A stretch of 6,533 bases of DNA, from assembly GCA_023389295.1 (NCBI GenBank), contig JAEWEO010000024.1:1-6533 (forward strand), read 5' to 3'. Shown here piece after piece: positions 1 through 6,376 of this stretch. This stretch comes from Bacillota bacterium. GTDB lineage: Bacteria; Bacillota; Clostridia; Lachnospirales; Lachnospiraceae. The notes beneath the pieces are model-generated. The model was given only the letters and a program-made list of their open reading frames with translations. It was not told the DNA's origin and did no database searches. Each line of letters starts with the position of its first letter. Position 1 is the first letter of the stretch. The position numbers and the translations under genes are program-made.

Positions 1-2
1 TG

Positions 3-647
3 ATTCAGGTCTTAACGCCGATGCAAAGAGGAGTTGTGGGAGCGACAAATCTAAATCTTGCACTGCAAGAAGCATTGAATCCCACAGGAGAAGGACTCCG
101 GAGAAGCGGTTCTATCTTCCGTGCCAACGATAAGGTAATGCAGATTAAAAATAATTATGACAAAGAGGTTTTTAATGGGGATATTGGAACTATTACTTCA
201 GTAAATTTGGAAGATCGCTCTTTAAAAATTGATTTTGATGGTAAACAGATCGAGTACGATGTAACTGAGATGGATGAACTGGTTCATGCCTATGCCACTA
301 CGATCCATAAAGCACAGGGCTCTGAGTACCCTATCGTGGTAATGCCGATTCTTATGAATCATTATGTGATGCTTCAGCGCAATCTAATCTACACAGGGAT
401 CACGAGGGCTAAGAAGATATTAGTTATGGTGGGAACTAAGAAAGCGCTTGCCTATGCAGTGAGTCATGTTACGGTTACAAAACGAAATACATTACTAAAG
501 GAGCGTCTGGCAAGAGATAGTGCTAGATCTATGGAGGAGCATAAGTTTATTTCCTATCTAGATGCTATGGAATTAGAGAAATCAGAACAGAATAAAAGTC
601 AGAATCTGCTTGCAGCGGAAGAATCAAGCTATAGAAAATTAAACTAA
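3..647 (+). CDS. recD2: RecD2-type ATP-dependent DNA helicase, C-terminal part (5' end outside window)
   Basis: This is the last 214 residues of a superfamily 1B 5'-3' DNA helicase of the RecD2 (RecD-like, RecBC-independent) type; the full family protein is about 740 residues, so roughly the first 70% is missing. The frame is open from base 3, so the first in-frame ATG at 21 is internal. Visible landmarks, numbered from the first visible residue: the segment QVLTPMQRGVVGATNLN at 2-18, typical of the RecD2 helicase core; DKVMQIKNNYDKEVFNGDIG at 43-62, the start of the SH3-like insert; the UvrD/RecD C-terminal motif TIHKAQGSE at 100-108; and motif VI NLIYTGITRAKK at 127-138, with the arginine that contacts ATP. 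A charged tail of about 60 residues follows and looks poorly conserved. RecD2 proteins act in the cytoplasm in DNA repair and replication-fork processing. The downstream SNF2 gene starts 33 bases after the stop, so co-transcription is likely. Confidence 0.93.
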   Translation: MQVLTPMQRGVVGATNLNLALQEALNPTGEGLRRSGSIFRANDKVMQIKNNYDKEVFNGDIGTITSVNLEDRSLKIDFDGKQIEYDVTEMDELVHAYATTIHKAQGSEYPIVVMPILMNHYVMLQRNLIYTGITRAKKILVMVGTKKALAYAVSHVTVTKRNTLLKERLARDSARSMEEHKFISYLDAMELEKSEQNKSQNLLAAEESSYRKLN

Positions 648-669
648 TTATGTAAATCAAGCTAAGGTT

Positions 670-674
670 AGGAG
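670..674 (+). promoter_or_regulatory. Ribosome binding site of the SNF2 helicase gene
   Basis: AGGAG lies six bases before the ATG at 681 and fixes that start. No promoter-like sequence or terminator is evident in the 33 bases after the recD2 stop, which supports read-through from recD2. Confidence 0.75.
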
Positions 675-680
675 ACTACA

Positions 681-3600
681 ATGCTGACAAAATCAGATAT
701 TCGGAAGAAAGTAAGTGGGATTACTTATCAAAGAGGTATGGACATCTATCGATTAAATAAAATAGAGACAATCACCTATCAAACAGGTGCAGACTTGGAT
801 ATGATTAGTGCGCGAGTAAAAGGAAGTGGAAGAAATCGGTACAAAGTTCATATAGTATATGATGTAAAAAGGGATATAATTGATGATATCGAATGTGAAT
901 GTCCAGCCTTTGCAGGCTATAGTAGTATATGTAAACATTGCGTTGCTGTTCTTTTAGAATATGTAGACCATGTGGATAGTCAAATTAGCATAGAAGAATT
1001 GCTACGCAAAGAAATGAAAAATAAAGAAGTACGTAAGGCAATGCAAGGTTTTCAGGAATCGAAGCATTCAGAAAAACAACTAGAAACAAAACAGCCAATA
1101 ACAAAACAATCAGTGGCAAAGCCACAGCTTAAAAAGCCCATTACAACGCCAATCATGAAGCAATTACTTTATAACCGCCAAATGAAGAAAACTCTTCCCA
1201 TCTTGCAGGAGGAAACCTTTGGTAAAGTGCGGATAGAGCCCTTTATACATCTGAACGAGGATGGAGTTCAAGTAGATTTTAAAATAGGCGTTTCACAAAT
1301 GTATATTCTAAGGGATGTATTTCAGTTTAATTCCGCGATGAAGTCAAGTGAGAATCATGCTTATGGTCAGAAGCTGCAGTTTTTGCATACCATCGAAGCT
1401 TTTGAGCCGGATGATAGAAAGATTGTTCAGTTTATTTGTAATTGGGCAGAAAAGAACAGTAAATATTACATGAAACCTACTTACTATGGTTATTCCTACT
1501 CACCATCCTATACCCAGACAAAATTAAAAACTATACCTTTAGGAAGGGAGAGTTTAGAGGATTTCTTGGATTCTATAGAGAAAAAAAGGATTAAGGTAGC
1601 CGGTGCATCTGTAGGTGGGGAAAAAGTCTTTCATTTTACAGAGGAAGAATTGCCAAGGCAACTTGAGATACAAAAGAAACCGGATGGAATTGAGGTGAGG
1701 ATAAATGATATGGAAGGTCACCAAGGCGTTCATAATTTTATCTATTTTTATAATGAAAAGATTTATAGAGTGCCTAAAGCAAATGTGGCTGGAATATTGG
1801 ATTTTCTTCAGTGTATGGTGAGAGTTCCGGAACGTAAGTTTTATATACAAAATGAGGATGTACCAGCTTTTTGCAGGGAGCTTCTTCCAACCTTAGAAGA
1901 GGTGTATGATATTAAGAAAAAAGGATTTGATGAAAAAGATTATGGAATAACACCTCTTCAGTTAGAAATTTATCTGGATGCACCCCAGAAAGATTTCATA
2001 ACCTGTAAGGCATTGGCAGTCTATGGTGAGAAAAAATATAACATTTATGGTGACAAGCAAGATATACATTTGAGGGACGTGGTGAAAGAAATAGAAGCAG
2101 GCAAAGTAATTTCTTCTTTCTGTAATGCTTTTGATGAAAAGGAACAAGTCATGGTAATAGCCAATGATGAAGAGCAAATCTATGAATTACTGGTGGATGG
2201 AATATCTAAAATGCAAGAATTAGGTGAAGTATTTATTTCAGATGCTATGAAACGCCTGAATGCGACCTCTTCACCTAAAATAGAAGTAGGAGTATCTATC
2301 TCTGGAGATCTATTAGAACTAAGCATGACTTCCGAGGGTATGAGTAAAGAGCAGTTAATAGAGATATTAACGAAATATGATAAGAAAAAGAAGTTTTATC
2401 GATTAAAGAGCGGAACCTTTGTGAATCTGGAAGATGAAGATATGAAGGCATTGATTGAATTAAAACAAGGCTTGAATTTATCAGAATCGCAGCTAAAACA
2501 AAGTAAAATCACTGTTCCCAAATATCGTGCCCTGTATTTGGATGCGGAATTAAAGACGAGACAATCCCTTTTAGCAAGGAAAGATAAAGGATTTAAGGCA
2601 TTAGTTCGGAATATGAAGACAGTGGAGGATAACGATTTTGATATACCGGATAGCTTACTCCCCATTTTAAGAGAATACCAAAAAAGAGGATTTCTATGGA
2701 TAAAGACCTTAAAACATAACGGATTTGGTGGAATTCTTGCCGATGATATGGGACTTGGAAAATCTTTGCAGGTTATTTGCTTTTTATTATCAGAATATTT
2801 GGAAAGTAATCATAAAGAGAATCGAAAAGCACTCATTGTATGCCCGTCATCGCTGGTCTATAACTGGAATAATGAAATACAAAAATTTGCTCCTGATTTA
2901 CCGGTAAAAATGGTAATAGGTACAACCAGTGAACGGCAGAATATGTTGCAGAATCTAGAAGAAGGAGATATTCTCATAACATCCTATGATTTATTAAAAC
3001 GGGATATTTCTTATTATGAAACAATTGAGTTCTATACAGAAATTATTGATGAGGCCCAATATATCAAGAATTCGAATACCCAGGCTGCCAAGGCTGTGAA
3101 AATGATAAATGCCGGTTTTAAGTTAGCACTTACCGGTACGCCCATTGAGAACAGGTTAAGTGAGTTATGGAGTATTTTTGATTATCTCATGCCAGGTTTT
3201 CTCTATTCTTACCAGAGATTTCGTGAGGAAATTGAAGTACCGGTTGTGACAAACCAAGAAGAAACGATAGTAAATCGCCTGCGGAAAATGATAACACCGT
3301 TTGTACTGCGTCGTTTGAAAAAAGAGGTTCTTACCGACCTGCCGGACAAGCTGGAAGAAAGCATATTTGCGCAATTAGAGGGTGAACAGCAACAAATCTA
3401 TGATGCTCATATAAAACGCCTGCAAATTATGTTGGATAAAAGTTCTGAAGAAGATTTTAATAACTCAAAGATTCAAATCTTATCAGAACTTACCAAACTA
3501 AGACAGATTTGCTGTGATCCTGCTCTTTTATATGAGAATTATTCTCAGGGTTCTACCAAAATAGATATGTGTATGGAATTGATACAAAATGCTATCAGTG

Positions 3601-4061
3601 GCGGTCATAAGATTCTACTATTTTCTCAATTTACTTCTTTACTGGAAAATTTACAGAAAAGATTGGAGAAAGAGCATATTTCATTTTATACACTCACGGG
3701 AGCAACCAGTAAAGAGAAACGTGCCAAGATGGTGGAGCAGTTTAATAAGAATGATATCTCAGTATTTTGTATTTCCTTAAAAGCCGGCGGAACAGGACTC
3801 AATCTTACAGCTGCTGATATTGTCATTCATTTTGATCCTTGGTGGAATGTTGCGGTGCAGAATCAAGCTACCGACAGAGCACATAGAATCGGACAAAAAA
3901 ATGTGGTAAATGTATACAAACTAATAGCCAAAGGCACCATAGAAGAGAATATTATGAAGATTCAAGAGAAGAAAAAGGAATTGGCAGATCAGGTTTTAAG
4001 CGGAGAAGGGATGAATGTAGGAAGTTTTACGAGAGAAGAATTACTAGAATTATTAAAATAG
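681..4061 (+). CDS. SWIM zinc-finger SNF2/SWI2-family DNA helicase/ATPase
   Basis: A complete 1126-residue protein. The N-terminus carries a SWIM zinc finger (C72-x-C74, then C84-x-H86), a predicted nucleic-acid or protein binding module. A Lys/Gln/Thr-rich linker (about 125-160) follows, then a long region (about 180-630) that fits the bacterial SNF2-associated domain (PF08455 type) by position and context. The Swi2/Snf2 motor fills the C-terminal part: LREYQ 663-667, Walker A DDMGLGKS 688-695 (K694), motif Ia ALIVCPSSL 717-725, Walker B DEAQ 790-793, motif III LTGTPIEN 817-824, motif IV KILLFSQF 977-984, motif V SLKAGGTGLNL 1032-1042, FDPWWN 1051-1056 and motif VI QATDRAHRIGQ 1062-1072. All catalytic motifs are intact, so it should be an active ATP-dependent double-stranded DNA translocase. 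Its exact cellular role in bacteria is not established; transcription recycling (RapA-like), repair and defence are all possible. It probably sits in an operon with recD2. Confidence 0.95.
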   Translation: MLTKSDIRKKVSGITYQRGMDIYRLNKIETITYQTGADLDMISARVKGSGRNRYKVHIVYDVKRDIIDDIECECPAFAGYSSICKHCVAVLLEYVDHVDSQISIEELLRKEMKNKEVRKAMQGFQESKHSEKQLETKQPITKQSVAKPQLKKPITTPIMKQLLYNRQMKKTLPILQEETFGKVRIEPFIHLNEDGVQVDFKIGVSQMYILRDVFQFNSAMKSSENHAYGQKLQFLHTIEAFEPDDRKIVQFICNWAEKNSKYYMKPTYYGYSYSPSYTQTKLKTIPLGRESLEDFLDSIEKKRIKVAGASVGGEKVFHFTEEELPRQLEIQKKPDGIEVRINDMEGHQGVHNFIYFYNEKIYRVPKANVAGILDFLQCMVRVPERKFYIQNEDVPAFCRELLPTLEEVYDIKKKGFDEKDYGITPLQLEIYLDAPQKDFITCKALAVYGEKKYNIYGDKQDIHLRDVVKEIEAGKVISSFCNAFDEKEQVMVIANDEEQIYELLVDGISKMQELGEVFISDAMKRLNATSSPKIEVGVSISGDLLELSMTSEGMSKEQLIEILTKYDKKKKFYRLKSGTFVNLEDEDMKALIELKQGLNLSESQLKQSKITVPKYRALYLDAELKTRQSLLARKDKGFKALVRNMKTVEDNDFDIPDSLLPILREYQKRGFLWIKTLKHNGFGGILADDMGLGKSLQVICFLLSEYLESNHKENRKALIVCPSSLVYNWNNEIQKFAPDLPVKMVIGTTSERQNMLQNLEEGDILITSYDLLKRDISYYETIEFYTEIIDEAQYIKNSNTQAAKAVKMINAGFKLALTGTPIENRLSELWSIFDYLMPGFLYSYQRFREEIEVPVVTNQEETIVNRLRKMITPFVLRRLKKEVLTDLPDKLEESIFAQLEGEQQQIYDAHIKRLQIMLDKSSEEDFNNSKIQILSELTKLRQICCDPALLYENYSQGSTKIDMCMELIQNAISGGHKILLFSQFTSLLENLQKRLEKEHISFYTLTGATSKEKRAKMVEQFNKNDISVFCISLKAGGTGLNLTAADIVIHFDPWWNVAVQNQATDRAHRIGQKNVVNVYKLIAKGTIEENIMKIQEKKKELADQVLSGEGMNVGSFTREELLELLK

Positions 4062-4172
4062 TTTCAAGGTCAGTAAAATCATGTAATTTTCGGAAGTTTT
4101 CTAAGTTCACAATTTTATCACACCTCTTGGGAACACTATTTCTAAATCAGTGCACTTGTTGTTTTTTTGGAA

Positions 4173-4179
4173 AGAGAGG
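4173..4179 (+). promoter_or_regulatory. Ribosome binding site that decides the start of the exported protein
   Basis: AGAGAGG lies seven bases before the ATG at 4187. It supports that start over the in-frame TTG at 4127, which would put 20 cysteine-rich residues ahead of a normal signal peptide. Confidence 0.7.
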
Positions 4180-4186
4180 TTGCAAA

Positions 4187-4600
4187 ATGAACAAAGCTAA
4201 GTTTAGTAGTTTTGCTATTGCCGGAGTGATAGGACTTGTAAGTCTTAGCCCGATTACAACCGTAGCAGCTGAAACAAAAACAGAATCAACAACACAAGCA
4301 GAAATTAAAACTGACTGTAATGACTGTAAAGATAAAAAAGCTGAATTTGATAAGAAATTGAAGGAAGCGAGTGAAAAATGGAGTTCCTTAAGTCAAAACC
4401 AAAAGAACGAAGTATATACCTTACTGGAAAACAAAATGAAAGAAAATAACAAAGTTCTTGATAAATTGGTAGAACTTAAAGTGCTTGAACAATCTGATGC
4501 TGAGAATCTAAAAGCGAATCAAGCATCAATTTACCAAAAGATGAAAGAAAGTGGGAAATTCCCTTTGCTAAGAGGTAAAGGAATGGACAAGAATCATTAA
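4187..4600 (+). CDS. Small secreted DUF2680 (YckD-like) protein with a C-x-x-C pair
   Basis: A 137-residue protein of unknown function. Residues 1-28 are a classical signal peptide: Lys at 3 and 5, a hydrophobic core from about 8 to 22, and a likely signal peptidase cut after V-A-A (26-28). The mature part starts with a Thr/Glu-rich stretch, then C44-N-D-C47, then a highly charged, probably helical remainder. Residues about 66-127 (SSLSQNQKNEVYTLLENKM, LDKLVELKVLEQSDAENLK, YQKMKESGKFPLL) match the pattern I know from the DUF2680/YckD family: a helical hairpin in which a 'K-x-L-x-x-x-V-E-x-x-V-L-x-x-x-x-A' helix is followed by 'x-K-M-K-E-x-G-x-x-P'. The family has no assigned biochemical role. 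The start was chosen for its ribosome binding site and signal peptide. It lies 125 bases after the SNF2 gene and looks like an independent unit. There is no lipobox, membrane anchor or sorting signal, so release outside the membrane or loose wall association is expected. Confidence 0.8.
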   Translation: MNKAKFSSFAIAGVIGLVSLSPITTVAAETKTESTTQAEIKTDCNDCKDKKAEFDKKLKEASEKWSSLSQNQKNEVYTLLENKMKENNKVLDKLVELKVLEQSDAENLKANQASIYQKMKESGKFPLLRGKGMDKNH

Positions 4601-4913
4601 CGTTAGATTTTAGTATCTGTAAATGTAGATGACTTAACAATAAGTGTACTGATTTTATAGTTTACAAGATAGGGAAAGATAATTGCTATTTGATATTTTA
4701 TTCGAGAAAGCGATTGCATAAAAGAGGTTTTGCTTATATCGGTATATACAGGCGGGAATCAATGATTGATAGGATTCCTGCTATTTTATTGCTAACTGTT
4801 CATACACATTATATTATCTTGGATTAAGCATAGTTATTCATAGGGATAATAAAGATAATAACACCCAGTAATATTGATAATATTCCGATAAACTGCTATA
4901 GTAAGTAGCAAAG
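4601..4913. other. Intergenic spacer without a recognisable gene
   Basis: No convincing gene is visible on either strand. The stretch is AT-rich and holds a terminator-like hairpin near 4751-4790, a direct repeat of GATAATAA (4845-4852 and 4854-4861) and the paired element AATATT-GAT-AATATT (4870-4884). Together with the gene remnant that follows, the spacer between the two intact genes is about 540 bases, long for such a compact region, and looks like decaying sequence. Confidence 0.6.
4751..4790 (+). terminator. Probable intrinsic terminator downstream of the exported protein gene
   Basis: The arms GCGGGAATC (4752-4760) and GATTCCTGC (4773-4781) pair over 9 bp with one G-U pair, around a 12-base loop, and are followed by TATTTTATT (4782-4790). 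The stem is reasonable but the T-tract is interrupted, and it lies 150 bases beyond the stop at 4600, so the assignment is moderate. It is the best candidate on this side for ending transcription of the DUF2680-like gene. Confidence 0.5.
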
Positions 4914-5070
4914 ATGGCAGAGTTACATAAAAGTAAACCTCTTACACAAGGAGAACTAGAACCATTAAGAGAAGAGTTCTTAATTGAAATTACTCATAAT
5001 TCAAAAGATACCAGCTAGAATTATTGGCTCTGCAATTCGATAGAAAATTGGCTACTTTGAGATAGACTAG
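4914..5070 (+). pseudogene. Remnant of a Fic-family protein gene
   Basis: From the ATG at 4914 a 34-residue frame runs to a stop at 5016-5018. It contains AELHKSKPLTQGELEPLREE, then FLIEITHNS. This strongly resembles the N-terminal part of Fic-domain proteins, where a segment like 'AELDSKRPLTPGELKRLREDF' leads into the inhibitory-helix region 'LIEYTYNSNAIEGNTLTL'. Here the match stops right after T-H-N-S, where the family continues S-N-A-I-E-G-N. In a second frame from 5017 the residues ARIIGSAIR, a stop, and KIGYFEID then a stop are reminiscent of the C-terminal winged-helix end of such proteins (R-I-G-S ... K-x-G-Y-W-x-I). The simplest reading is a Fic-type gene that lost its middle, including the catalytic HPFxxGNGR motif, by deletion. 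No ribosome binding site precedes the ATG, and two stops lie just upstream in frame. The N-terminal match is from memory of the family and fairly specific; the C-terminal match is tentative. Confidence 0.5.
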
Positions 5071-5085
5071 AGTTACTTATATTAA
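5057..5085 (+). promoter_or_regulatory. Candidate promoter for the rsmH-like gene
   Basis: TTGAGA (5057-5062) and TATTAA (5080-5085) are separated by 17 bases and resemble a housekeeping sigma -35/-10 pair (5 of 6 and 4 of 6 consensus positions). Transcription would start near 5092, giving a leader of about 50 bases. In AT-rich DNA such matches arise easily, so this is only a candidate. The -35 element would lie inside the tail of the gene remnant. Confidence 0.35.
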
Positions 5086-5132
5086 TAAACATGTTAGTCG
5101 TGATATGTAAGTACGAATTCCATGAAAAGAAG

Positions 5133-5137
5133 AGGAG
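5133..5137 (+). promoter_or_regulatory. Ribosome binding site that decides the rsmH-like start
   Basis: The purine run AGAGGAG ends at 5137, five bases before the ATG at 5143. The upstream in-frame ATG at 5122 would place this site inside the coding region and has no site of its own, so 5143 is preferred. Confidence 0.75.
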
Positions 5138-5142
5138 AAATT

Positions 5143-6243
5143 ATGTCAGATAAATACACAAACAAAATTGAGAAATCCCTCACAGGACAATCCACAGATA
5201 ATCAAGAAACTACACACAAGCGACGTGTCCGATATAAGGGAACTCACCCAAAAACTTTTAAAGAAAAATACAAAGAAAGACAACCAGAGAAATATGCAGA
5301 TACCATTGAAAAAGTAATTCAGAAGGGGAGTACGCCTGCAGGTATGCACATCTCCATCTGTGTGAATGAAATCTTAGATTTTCTACAGATCAAACCAGGT
5401 CAAAAAGGATTAGATGCAACCCTTGGTTATGGCGGTCATACGAGGGAAATGTTAAAATGTCTGGAATCACAAGGACATATGTATGCCCTTGATGTTGATC
5501 CGATTGAAATTGTGAAAACTAGAGAGCGCCTCCAAAACCTAGGATTTGGTCCTGAGATTCTAACAATCAAGCAGCTTAATTTTGCTAACATAGATGAAAT
5601 TGTGGAAGAGGCAGGATTATTTGATTTTGTATTGGCGGACTTAGGTGTTTCCTCGATGCAGATTGATAATCCGGATAGAGGATTTTCCTTTAAGACAGAA
5701 GGGCCGTTGGATCTACGATTAAATCCTGAGAAAGGAATCTCAGCAGCAGAACGGTTAAGTAATATCTCACAAACAGAGCTACAGGGAATGTTGATTGAGA
5801 ATTCTGATGAACCGTATGCGGAGGAAATCTCAAGAGCGATTGTAAATGAAATCAAAAGAGGAAATGTGATTGATACGACGACAAAGCTTCGAGAACTTAT
5901 TAGTAAAGTTCTTGTTTTTATACCGGAAAATGAACGGAAAGAAGCAATTAAGAAGTCTTGTCAAAGAACCTTTCAAGCATTACGAATTGATGTGAATAAC
6001 GAATATGAAGTATTGTATAGTTTTCTTGAAAAGCTCCCAAACGTACTTGCCAAGGGAGGGAGAGTAGCAATCTTAACCTTCCACTCGGGAGAAGATAGAC
6101 TTGTGAAGAAATCTTTTAAAACTTTACAACGAAAAGGTATCTACAGTGAAATTTCAGAAGAGGTAATTCGTCCATCTGCAGAAGAATGTAATAGAAATCC
6201 ACGTGCCCGTTCTACGAAGATGAGATGGGCAATCAAAGCGTAA
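5143..6243 (+). CDS. rsmH: RsmH/MraW-like 16S rRNA (cytosine-N4) methyltransferase, long form
   Basis: A 366-residue SAM-dependent methyltransferase; ordinary RsmH is about 310 residues and methylates N4 of C1402 in the decoding centre of 16S rRNA. Homology to RsmH begins near residue 68 (GMHISICVNEILDFL) and includes the SAM-binding loop DATLGYGGHT 91-100, the acidic motif DVDP 117-120, ADLGVSSMQID 165-175, RGFSF 179-183, GPLDLRLN 187-194, RTFQALRIDVN 275-285, TFHSGEDR 312-319 and the ending NPRARSTKMRW 352-362. The first 66 residues are an added Lys/Arg-rich extension that may contact RNA. Departures from the common form are K-S-C-Q before R275 (usually H-P-A-T/K), GPLDLRLN (usually GPLDMRMD) and FHSGEDR (usually FHSLEDR). 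In many bacteria rsmH sits with mraZ, ftsL and penicillin-binding protein genes; none is here, so this is probably a second, paralogous copy (an inference). Target specificity could differ from C1402. Confidence 0.88.
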   Translation: MSDKYTNKIEKSLTGQSTDNQETTHKRRVRYKGTHPKTFKEKYKERQPEKYADTIEKVIQKGSTPAGMHISICVNEILDFLQIKPGQKGLDATLGYGGHTREMLKCLESQGHMYALDVDPIEIVKTRERLQNLGFGPEILTIKQLNFANIDEIVEEAGLFDFVLADLGVSSMQIDNPDRGFSFKTEGPLDLRLNPEKGISAAERLSNISQTELQGMLIENSDEPYAEEISRAIVNEIKRGNVIDTTTKLRELISKVLVFIPENERKEAIKKSCQRTFQALRIDVNNEYEVLYSFLEKLPNVLAKGGRVAILTFHSGEDRLVKKSFKTLQRKGIYSEISEEVIRPSAEECNRNPRARSTKMRWAIKA

Positions 6244-6245
6244 TT

Positions 6246-6282
6246 CAATCATTGGTTTACTTCGCATTTCAACCAATGGTTG
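6246..6282 (+). terminator. Strong hairpin after the rsmH-like gene, without a T-tract
   Basis: CAATCATTGGTT (6246-6257) pairs with AACCAATGGTTG (6271-6282) over 12 bp with one G-U pair and a 13-base loop. It starts three bases after the rsmH-like stop. No run of T follows on either strand, so it may be a transcript-stabilising 3' structure or a weak or factor-dependent terminator, not a standard intrinsic one. Confidence 0.5.
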
Positions 6283-6376
6283 GTTGCAATAATGTATTAT
6301 AAATAATTCTATAGCACATAGTAAATAGTTTTACGCATAAAAACTTCATTTGCAAGAAGTAAAAGGAATGGTCAGT

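Noticed and set aside
681..4061. Several 60-100 codon frames on both strands inside the SNF2 gene
   Set aside because: All overlap the intact helicase, have no supporting ribosome binding sites and encode no recognisable domain.
4121..4170. Seven-T run (4162-4168) before the exported protein gene as a terminator of the SNF2 gene
   Set aside because: The preceding bases give only a 4-bp CACT/AGTG stem or a loop-less AGTGCACT palindrome; no stable hairpin directly precedes the run.
4127..4186. TTG start at 4127 extending the exported protein by 20 residues
   Set aside because: No ribosome binding site is evident before it, the added residues are unlike a protein start, and the ATG at 4187 has a good site and begins a normal signal peptide.
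4762..4827. 21-codon frame MIDRIPAILLLTV... after the exported protein gene
   Set aside because: It overlaps the terminator-like hairpin, lacks a clear ribosome binding site and resembles nothing I recognise.
5122..5142. ATG at 5122 as the start of the rsmH-like gene
   Set aside because: The purine-rich ribosome binding site lies between it and the ATG at 5143, and the seven extra codons mostly encode that site.
5436..5855. 139-codon open frame on the minus strand inside the rsmH-like gene
   Set aside because: It lies wholly antisense to a well-supported coding region, its translation has no recognisable motif, and it is explained by codon bias of the + strand gene.
6368..6376. ATG at 6368 as the start of the DUF1275 gene
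   Set aside because: It is directly against the AAGGA site, whereas the ATG at 6377 has workable spacing.
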